Assembly: GCA_013335275.1 (NCBI GenBank)
Contig: JAAXVX010000009.1
Span: 1-13,367, forward strand
Reading direction: 5' to 3'
Origin: Bacteroidales bacterium
GTDB taxonomy: Bacteria; Bacteroidota; Bacteroidia; Bacteroidales; UBA932
Length of the DNA stretch: 13,367 bases
Shown in pieces: positions 7,576-13,367 of this stretch (within the stretch, counting starts at the first letter, position 1; every line of letters begins with the position of its first letter). The notes beneath the pieces are model-generated. The model saw only the letters and a program-made list of their open reading frames with translations. It was not told the DNA's origin and searched no databases. Both the position numbers and the translations under genes were made by a program.

Positions 7576-8742
7576 ATGGTTTCTATTATTACGGCTATTG
7601 TATCATTATTGATTCTCTCATTATTTGCAGCACTGGAAATCTCTTTTCTGGCCTGCAACAGGTTAAAAATAGAGCTCGACCTAAAACAGGAGAGACACTA
7701 TGCCCATATTATAGAAATTCTGCTCGAAAACAGCACGCAATTTTTAAATTCACTTAAAATAGCTTACGCATTCTTCCTGGTGCTATTCGGAGTATCAATT
7801 GTAAATATATTTTCTCCTCTGATAACTGAATATATTACAGATTCGCTTTTTGGAATAATAGTCATTGAGATTTTTCTTATCGTATTTCTGGCCGTGGGTC
7901 CTGCCAATCTTCTTCCTAAACGGTTTTCCGTTAAAAACCCAAATCTGGTACTTGAAAAATTTTACTGGCTTGGATATGCTGTGTATAATACGATATCCCC
8001 TTTTATGAAAAAGAGAGAAATATCCCAATCTGTTATCCCGCCGGGAGAACCGGAAACATCGGCTGATATTGAAATAATCCAGAATGCACTTAATTTTTCC
8101 GATGTTCTGCTTAAGGAGTGTATGATTCCAAGAACGGAAATATGTGCGATTTCCAGGGACGCTGCGCTGGAAGAGGTGATATCACTGTTTTCCGAGTCTA
8201 ATTATTCCCGAATTCCCGTTTTTGCCGGAAGCGTAGACAGGATAGTGGGTTATATACACTCAAAAGACCTGTTTGCCGGTGGCAAAACTGTTTCCGAGCT
8301 CATACGCCCGGTTGATTTTGTAACCGAGGATATGAACGCAAATGCCCTTCTGACGATGCTTACAAAAAGCAAGCGGTCGCTTGCTGTTGTCCTGGACGAA
8401 TACGGCGGAACGGCAGGGATCGTTACCCTTGAAGATCTTATTGAGGAAATTTTCGGAGAAATATCGGATGAGCTTGACAAAGAAGAGCTTTCGGAAAAAA
8501 GGATTTCTGACAATGAATTTATCTTTTCAGCGCGAAAAGAGATAAAATATCTAAATAAAACATACGACCTTAACCTTCCCGAATCCGAAGAATACGAAAC
8601 TCTTGGAGGGCTAATAACTTACCTTCACGAAAACATTCCCGGCGAAGGAGAAGTGCTTGTTTTTAACAATTTTTCTTTCAAAATACTCAAAACGGCTTCA
8701 AACCGAGTAGAGACGGTGAGTTTGAAAGTAGAAGACGAATAA
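7576..8742 (+). CDS. DUF21 / CBS / CorC-domain membrane protein (CNNM family)
   Basis: A 388-residue inner-membrane protein of the CNNM/HlyC-CorC family, whose studied members export or regulate Mg2+. The N-terminal DUF21 domain has three clear hydrophobic segments (about 1-20, 60-83 and 90-113). Two CBS domains follow (about 183-300), with MIPRTEI at the start and the conserved DEYGGTAG at 274-281 leading into IVTLEDLIEEIFGEI; these usually bind adenine nucleotides. The C-terminal CorC/HlyC domain runs from about 310 to 387. The oddity is the DUF21 domain: the Gly-Asn(-Asn) motif expected in the second helix reads LKIAYAFF (60-67), and the acidic residue expected before PK reads NLLPK (N111). 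The C-terminal half looks intact. It starts 1 base after lptC. Mg2+ transport is therefore uncertain. Confidence 0.9.
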   Translation: MVSIITAIVSLLILSLFAALEISFLACNRLKIELDLKQERHYAHIIEILLENSTQFLNSLKIAYAFFLVLFGVSIVNIFSPLITEYITDSLFGIIVIEIFLIVFLAVGPANLLPKRFSVKNPNLVLEKFYWLGYAVYNTISPFMKKREISQSVIPPGEPETSADIEIIQNALNFSDVLLKECMIPRTEICAISRDAALEEVISLFSESNYSRIPVFAGSVDRIVGYIHSKDLFAGGKTVSELIRPVDFVTEDMNANALLTMLTKSKRSLAVVLDEYGGTAGIVTLEDLIEEIFGEISDELDKEELSEKRISDNEFIFSARKEIKYLNKTYDLNLPESEEYETLGGLITYLHENIPGEGEVLVFNNFSFKILKTASNRVETVSLKVEDE

Positions 8743-8767
8743 TAGATATCATAAATAAAAAAATTAC

Positions 8768-8775
8768 TATCTTCG
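8768..8775 (+). promoter_or_regulatory. Probable -7 element upstream of the PpiD-like gene
   Basis: TATCTTCG, followed by CGCC, is one base from TAnnTTTG and lies 36 bases before the ATG at 8812, in the 69-base gap after the CNNM gene. No clear TTTG occurs at the usual distance upstream, so the element may be weak or may only boost transcription that already enters from the operon. Confidence 0.4.
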
Positions 8776-8811
8776 CGCCTTACAAGGAAATAACTTAAAA
8801 CTTTATAAAAA

Positions 8812-10911
8812 ATGGCAGTTCTCGAGAATATCCGAGTTAAAATGGGTGCCTTTATAACGATTATCATCGGTATCGCACTTTTATCATTTATTGTTGACGC
8901 AGACACGTTACAATCGGCAGTCTCCATGTTCTCGTCCAAATATGATGTTGGAGAGATGAAGGGAGAGGCAATCTCTTATAAGGATTACCAAAAAAAGATT
9001 GACTATTTTACTCAAATCCACCAAATGGCAACCGGTTCGTCAAATGTTGACGAACAGACTCAGGAGATGATTAATCAGGGAGCATGGCAGGACATTCTTA
9101 CCGAGAAGGTCCTTATCCCTACAATCAAGGATGCCGGTCTTGACGTTGGAGAAGAGGAAATGTTTGATTTAAGCCAGGGAACACAAATTTCTCCGGTTCT
9201 CACAAGAGAGCAGGCTTTTTTGGGTGCAGACGGCCAATTCGACAGAAATAAGCTTGTTGAATTTATTAAGGCTATCCCAACTGACGAGAGCGGCAAACTG
9301 GCAACATACTGGAACTATCTGGAAAACACAATGATGAACGACCAGATGTTCTCAAAATATGTTTCTTTGCTTGCAAAGAGCAGCGTTATGAATCCGGTGG
9401 AGCTCAGAAGAACAATTGAAAACAACAATATTACTTCCGATGTTTCATTCGTTATGCAGCCTTACGGTTATCAGGTTGATACCACAGTGGCTGTGTCAAA
9501 ACAGGAGATAAAGGAATATTACAACCAGCGCAAGCAGAACTTTGAACAAAAAGCCAGCAGGGATATCGAATATGTTGTTTTTGAAGTTCAGCCTTCACAG
9601 GAAGATATCAACCTCTCGAAAGGTGATATTGAAAAAGTATATAACGAGTTTACCACAACAGGCAATCTGAAATCTTTCCTTGCAAAGAATTCAGAAAAGC
9701 AACTCAACCCGTATTACTTCAAAAAGGGCGAACTGGCTTCAATTTCCCCAATACTGGACAGTTTTGCATTCGGGGCATCTCCGGCTGTAGTTCTTCCGGT
9801 TTTCCAGGAAGGAAATATATTCAGGGCAGCAAGAATCAGTTCTGTAAAGAATATTCCTGACTCAGTATATGTAGAACACATTCTTCTGGACGGCAGAGAC
9901 AAGGCGGTTGCTCAGGCAAAAGCGGACTCTCTCATTAAACTTCTTGAAGGAGGAGCAAGCTTCACAGAGATCGCTGCAGCGAATTCCCTTGATAAAAACC
10001 CTAATGTTGCTCCCGGCGAACTTGGATGGATGACACAAAGCTATATGATTCCGGGTTTTGACACATGTTTTGTTGCAGCTCCAAACAAGCTAATGAAACT
10101 TGAGACACAATACGGGCTTCATATTGTTAAAATCAAAGAGAAGACCGCTCCTGTGAAAAAAGTTCAGCTTGCTATACTTGAAAAGAGTGCTGTTGCCGGA
10201 AAAGAGACTTTCCAAAAGTACTATTCACAGGCAAACGACGTTGCTTCAAAATCGGCAGGAAAACTTGATAAATTCAGAGCCGTTATAAAAGAGATGAATC
10301 TCGTTCCAATCCCTGCAATGGGAATTGAAGAGGGAGCAAAAACTGTTGCAACATACAAAAACGCAAGAGAACTCAGCAAATGGGTTTATGGAGCTAAGAA
10401 GGACGAAGTGTCACAGATTATTTCCATTGACAACAAATACTTCTTTGTAGCAACAGTAACAGCAATCCGCGAAGAAGGAATACCATCGCTTGCTTCAATG
10501 GAGAGTACAATTACTACTATCCTTAAGAGAGAAAAATCTAACGAGAAGATGCTTGCTAAAGTTAAGGAAGATGTAAAAGGAATGGCCAATATAGAAGAAA
10601 TTGCAGCCAAACTTGGAACAACAGTAAACAAACAAAGCGGTATCTCTTTCGGAGCAATAGGATCACAGTCATTTGACCCGATATTTATCGGTTCTGTTGC
10701 AGGTGCCAAAGAGAACACTCTCACCGGCCCGGTTAAAGGCAATGTTGGTATCTATATTTTCAACGTAGACGCCAGACAAACCGGAGCATTCTTTACAGAA
10801 AACGATGCAAAAGCAAAGGCAAGTCAAATGTTTTCTTACCAGCTTCAGCTTCTTCAGGGAGTTTTTGAGAAGGGCGGAGAAGTTAAGGACCACAGAGCAA
10901 GATTCTTTTAG
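8812..10911 (+). CDS. ppiD: Membrane-anchored parvulin peptidyl-prolyl isomerase (PpiD/SurA-like)
   Basis: A 699-residue periplasmic foldase. A single transmembrane segment at about 12-28 (MGAFITIIIGIALLSFIV) anchors it in the inner membrane with the rest in the periplasm, the topology of PpiD. A SurA_N-like helical chaperone region covers about 30-240. The parvulin (PPIC) domain is at about 349-443, beginning VYVEHILLDG, with PGELGWMTQ and the closing QYGLHIVKIKEK. A second rotamase-like region may lie at about 520-600. The C-terminus KDHRARFF matches a tail I recall from Bacteroidota homologues. The protein probably helps outer-membrane proteins and lipoproteins fold as they leave the Sec channel, which fits the lptC and barrel genes upstream. 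The name PpiD is by architecture; this phylum often labels such proteins simply as SurA-like. The start is fixed by the N-terminal anchor. The downstream end is the terminator at 10936. Confidence 0.92.
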   Translation: MAVLENIRVKMGAFITIIIGIALLSFIVDADTLQSAVSMFSSKYDVGEMKGEAISYKDYQKKIDYFTQIHQMATGSSNVDEQTQEMINQGAWQDILTEKVLIPTIKDAGLDVGEEEMFDLSQGTQISPVLTREQAFLGADGQFDRNKLVEFIKAIPTDESGKLATYWNYLENTMMNDQMFSKYVSLLAKSSVMNPVELRRTIENNNITSDVSFVMQPYGYQVDTTVAVSKQEIKEYYNQRKQNFEQKASRDIEYVVFEVQPSQEDINLSKGDIEKVYNEFTTTGNLKSFLAKNSEKQLNPYYFKKGELASISPILDSFAFGASPAVVLPVFQEGNIFRAARISSVKNIPDSVYVEHILLDGRDKAVAQAKADSLIKLLEGGASFTEIAAANSLDKNPNVAPGELGWMTQSYMIPGFDTCFVAAPNKLMKLETQYGLHIVKIKEKTAPVKKVQLAILEKSAVAGKETFQKYYSQANDVASKSAGKLDKFRAVIKEMNLVPIPAMGIEEGAKTVATYKNARELSKWVYGAKKDEVSQIISIDNKYFFVATVTAIREEGIPSLASMESTITTILKREKSNEKMLAKVKEDVKGMANIEEIAAKLGTTVNKQSGISFGAIGSQSFDPIFIGSVAGAKENTLTGPVKGNVGIYIFNVDARQTGAFFTENDAKAKASQMFSYQLQLLQGVFEKGGEVKDHRARFF

Positions 10912-10935
10912 CAGATAACTGCTGAGTAATAAATA

Positions 10936-10980
10936 AAAAGAGGGGCTGTCTAATAACTAGACAGCCCCTCTTTTATTTTT
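10936..10980. terminator. Bidirectional Rho-independent terminator
   Basis: AAAAGAGGGGCTGTCTA (10936-10952) pairs perfectly over 17 bp with TAGACAGCCCCTCTTTT (10958-10974), with the 5-base loop ATAAC. On the + strand the stem is followed by TTTTATTTTT, and on the - strand by TTTTTATTTATT. It therefore fits termination of both ppiD (+) and ychF (-), which converge here. Confidence 0.92.
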
Positions 10981-11004
10981 AATCTTCGGCCACCCCTGGG
11001 GTGT

Positions 11005-12108
11005 CTAAACGTTAAAGCGGAAGTGCATGATATCTCCGTCCTGAACTACGTATTCTTTGCCTTCGACTCCGAGGCGGCCGGCTTCGCGGCATGCGGCTTC
11101 GGAACCGTATTTTACATAGTCTTCGTATTTAATGACCTCTGCACGTATGAATCCCTTTTCGAAGTCGGTATGAATTACGGCTGCTGCCTGAGGTGCCTTT
11201 GCTCCTTTATGGAACGTCCAGGCTCTCACTTCCTGAATACCCGCAGTAAAGTATGTTTCGAGGTTCAGAAGGGAATAAGCCGATTGAATTACTCTGGAAA
11301 CGCCGGACGCCTCGAGACCAAGTTCCTGAAGAAACATCTCCCGCTCTTCGAAGCTCTCAAGTTCTGCTATTTCTGATTCTATTTTTGCTGCTACAATCAA
11401 TATCTCCGCCCCTTCGTCCTTAATTGCCTCTTTTACCATATCCACATAGGCATTTCCGTCCTTTGCAGCCCTTTCGTCTACATTGCAAACATAAAGAACA
11501 GGCTTGTCCGTTAAAAGAAAGAGTTCTCCGGCAAGCTTAATATCGTCGGCATTGTCGAAAACAACGGTTCTGGCGCTCTTTCCCTGCTCAAGTATCTCTT
11601 TGTATTTAATGAGAATATTGTAGAGTCTTTTGGCCTCTTTATCGCCTCCTGTCTGTGCCTGTTTAGAAACCTTCTTCAGGCGGTTTTCAACAGTATCGAG
11701 GTCCTTTATCTGAAGTTCGGTGTCAATAATCTCTTTATCCCTTACCGGATTAATGCTGCCATCTACGTGAACAATATTTGGATCGTCGAAACATCTGAGA
11801 ACATGAATTATTGCATCTGTTTCGCGAATGTTGGCAAGGAATTGGTTTCCAAGACCTTCTCCCTTGCTGGCTCCTTTTACAAGCCCGGCTATATCCACAA
11901 TTTCAACTGTGGCAGGAACAACCCTGTGCGGTTTTACCAGTTTCTCCAACACCTGAAGCCTTGCATCGGGAACTATTGTAGACCCGAAATTGGGCTCAAT
12001 TGTACAAAACGGGAAGTTGGCAGACTGAGCCTTCCCCGAACTTATACAGTTAAAAAGGGTCGATTTTCCAACATTTGGGAGGCCTACTATTCCACACTTT
12101 AATGCCAT
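11005..12108 (-). CDS. ychF: Ribosome-binding ATPase YchF (OLA1 family)
   Basis: A conserved P-loop protein that binds ATP (unlike most related GTPases) and associates with ribosomes; roles in translation and oxidative stress are reported for the family. The 367-residue product has G1 GLPNVGKS at 9-16, G3 DIAG at 72-75, and a fourth motif NVDE at 209-212 in place of NKxD, the change that gives YchF its ATP preference. The conserved [10 protein letters not shown] is at 31-40 and a C-terminal TGS domain lies at about 282-365 ([19 protein letters not shown]). The ATG at 12106-12108 is the natural start and is preceded on its strand by an A-rich leader without a Shine-Dalgarno sequence. The stop is TAG at 11005-11007. 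The gene is convergent with ppiD and divergent from the EEP gene. Confidence 0.97.
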   Translation of the reverse strand: MALKCGIVGLPNVGKSTLFNCISSGKAQSANFPFCTIEPNFGSTIVPDARLQVLEKLVKPHRVVPATVEIVDIAGLVKGASKGEGLGNQFLANIRETDAIIHVLRCFDDPNIVHVDGSINPVRDKEIIDTELQIKDLDTVENRLKKVSKQAQTGGDKEAKRLYNILIKYKEILEQGKSARTVVFDNADDIKLAGELFLLTDKPVLYVCNVDERAAKDGNAYVDMVKEAIKDEGAEILIVAAKIESEIAELESFEEREMFLQELGLEASGVSRVIQSAYSLLNLETYFTAGIQEVRAWTFHKGAKAPQAAAVIHTDFEKGFIRAEVIKYEDYVKYGSEAACREAGRLGVEGKEYVVQDGDIMHFRFNV

Positions 12109-12135
12109 TTTTCTATTTTTTATTATTTGAGGGGG

Positions 12136-12143
12136 CGAAATTA
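12136..12143 (-). promoter_or_regulatory. Possible -7 element for ychF
   Basis: Read on the - strand this is TAATTTCG, followed by CCCCC, one base from TAnnTTTG and about 27 bases before the ychF start. A properly spaced -33 TTTG is not visible, so this is tentative. Confidence 0.3.
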
Positions 12144-12247
12144 GTCAAAAATTACAATAAAATCTAAAATGAGATAAAACAAATTAATAATCAGATATTT
12201 ATTGAATGTGTAAACGGTGCAGCAAACCAGATTTTGTATATTTAACA

Positions 12248-13367
12248 ATGAAATTACTACAAAATATCATACAAAAAACATGGGTAACATGTTTTCCGGG
12301 TATAACTCCGGTTGAACCCGGCGCGTTTGTATGCATCTTCTTTTTTTCTGCACTTTTATTGCTTTCACCGAAAACGTCAGGAGCACAGGATTTCAAGATT
12401 GTATTCTGGAATCTGGAGAATTTTTTCGACACAAGAGATGACCCTCTTACTTCCGATGACGAGTTTACCCCAATGGGTGAGAAACACTGGAACCGAAAGA
12501 AATTCAACGAGAAGAGAAACGGACTGGCGAAAGCAATTCTTCTCATGGCAGATGGGGAGCTGCCGTCGCTTATTGGAGTGGCCGAAGCAGAAAACAGGTA
12601 TGTGCTCCGCCAGCTAACGGAGGCTACGGCGCTTTCGCCCGCTGGATATGGAATCATACACAAAGATTCTCCGGATTCCAGAGGAATAGATGTGGCGCTT
12701 CTTTACAGAAAAGAGAGATTTTCTCCTTTAAAAACAGATTTTATTAATGTCCGGCTTCCCGATACAAGTATGAGAACAAGGCTTATATTATATACAAAGG
12801 GCGTTCTTGACAAACTGGACACAATTCATGTTTTTGTAAATCACTGGCCATCGAAATATGGCTCAGGAGTTTTGTCCGATTCAAGGAGAGAGGCGGCGGC
12901 CGGCTCCCTCAGGCGGTATTGCGATTCGCTGATTTTTAGGAATTCTAAAGCAAACATTCTGTTAATGGGAGATTTTAATGATTCGCCGGAGAGGTCCGCC
13001 GCATCTGCTTTTGCCGGGTTCACAAACCTTGCGGAAAACCTGCAGAGGAGAATTCACCGGGGGAAAAATGACAAAGAGACCAATGGAGCCATCGCGGGAA
13101 ATGCTTCTGCATACAAGAGAGTAAAGGGCAGCATCCGGTTTATGGGAGAGTGGGAGCTGATAGATCATTTTCTTGTCTCGTCCAATCTTATGGACTCTCT
13201 TGAGCCAATTTACTGCCTCCCCGAGTCGATGGAATTTTTTTCACACCCCTATCTTCTTGAAAATGACAGGCAATTTTTGGGTTTAACGCCAAGAAGAACA
13301 TTTAAGGGGCCGAGGTATAACGGAGGAGTGAGCGACCATCTTCCCATAAAAATGACGATAAAAAAGG
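12248..13367 (+). CDS. Secreted endonuclease/exonuclease/phosphatase-family protein (3' partial)
   Basis: The frame is open from the ATG at 12248 to the window edge (373 codons plus one base), so the 3' end is missing, probably only a few residues. All EEP-fold (DNase I-like) signatures are present: WNLEN (54-58), the catalytic Glu in GVAEAEN (113 or 115), RGIDVALLY (145-153), NHWPSK (198-203), GDFND (241-245), IDHFLVS (305-311) and SDHLPI (362-367). A hydrophobic core (about 28-40) before SGA-QD (cleavage after about 46) suggests export, although the N-terminal region before it is long, with few positive charges. An in-frame ATG at 12206 would add 14 residues (MCKRCSKPDF...). The substrate (DNA, RNA, phosphodiester or lipid) cannot be read from the sequence. 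The gene is divergent from ychF across a 139-base AT-rich gap. Confidence 0.87.
   Translation, partial: MKLLQNIIQKTWVTCFPGITPVEPGAFVCIFFFSALLLLSPKTSGAQDFKIVFWNLENFFDTRDDPLTSDDEFTPMGEKHWNRKKFNEKRNGLAKAILLMADGELPSLIGVAEAENRYVLRQLTEATALSPAGYGIIHKDSPDSRGIDVALLYRKERFSPLKTDFINVRLPDTSMRTRLILYTKGVLDKLDTIHVFVNHWPSKYGSGVLSDSRREAAAGSLRRYCDSLIFRNSKANILLMGDFNDSPERSAASAFAGFTNLAENLQRRIHRGKNDKETNGAIAGNASAYKRVKGSIRFMGEWELIDHFLVSSNLMDSLEPIYCLPESMEFFSHPYLLENDRQFLGLTPRRTFKGPRYNGGVSDHLPIKMTIKK

Noticed and set aside
10386..10742. - strand open frame of 118 codons within the PpiD-like gene
   Set aside because: Its sequence is the complement of coding DNA, with a composition typical of such shadows.
11023..11376. 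+ strand open frame of 117 codons inside ychF
   Set aside because: It is an antisense shadow of the conserved TGS domain of YchF and has no features of its own.
12199..12663. Long - strand open frame of 154 codons
   Set aside because: It lies antisense to the EEP gene, whose + frame holds every catalytic motif; the - frame has no recognisable domain.

Overview
The window reads as a chromosomal housekeeping segment from a member of the Bacteroidota, probably Bacteroidales-like. Evidence for this: promoter elements of the TTTG / TAnnTTTG type instead of the E. coli -35/-10, start codons in A-rich contexts with no usable Shine-Dalgarno sequence, a gene order (coaX, outer-membrane protein, TPR protein, lptC, CNNM/CorC-type protein, PpiD-type foldase) that I recall as typical of this phylum, and proteins with Bacteroidota-style features. 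I see no mobile elements, phage genes, CRISPR arrays, rRNA or tRNA.

Layout. Bases 1-60 are probably the last codons of an upstream + strand gene. They are followed by a very AT-rich spacer (61-229) that ends in a good Bacteroidota promoter just ahead of mfd (230-3544), which encodes the transcription-repair coupling factor. A second promoter overlaps the mfd/coaX junction and would produce a nearly leaderless coaX mRNA starting at a GTG. From coaX (3566-4300) the genes run tightly packed on the + strand: a FadL-like outer-membrane barrel protein (4275-5579, overlapping coaX by 26 bases), a secreted TPR protein (5605-6927), the lipoprotein LptC (6933-7574), a DUF21/CBS/CorC membrane protein (7576-8742) and, after a 69-base gap with its own weak promoter motif, a membrane-anchored parvulin-type peptidyl-prolyl isomerase (8812-10911). 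A perfect 17-bp stem terminator with U-tracts on both sides (10936-10980) then separates this unit from the convergent ychF gene (11005-12108, - strand). At the right edge a secreted endonuclease/exonuclease/phosphatase-family gene starts (12248 or 12206) and runs off the window with only its last few residues missing.

How the genes fit together. The block from 4275 to 10911 is an envelope-biogenesis cluster: LptC carries LPS from the inner-membrane ABC transporter toward the outer membrane, the PpiD/SurA-like protein helps fold exported proteins, the barrel protein is a probable outer-membrane product, and the TPR protein is periplasmic or surface-associated. The CNNM/CorC protein is the least conventional member: its CBS and CorC modules look normal, but its transmembrane domain lacks motifs I expect around the ion site. 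mfd, coaX and ychF are general housekeeping genes (DNA repair, CoA synthesis, ribosome-associated ATPase).

I do not see a clear undescribed system. The most useful leads are the divergent CNNM membrane domain, the overlapping mfd-end/coaX promoter with a leaderless GTG start, the unassigned barrel and TPR proteins inside the LPS/foldase cluster, and the bidirectional terminator.
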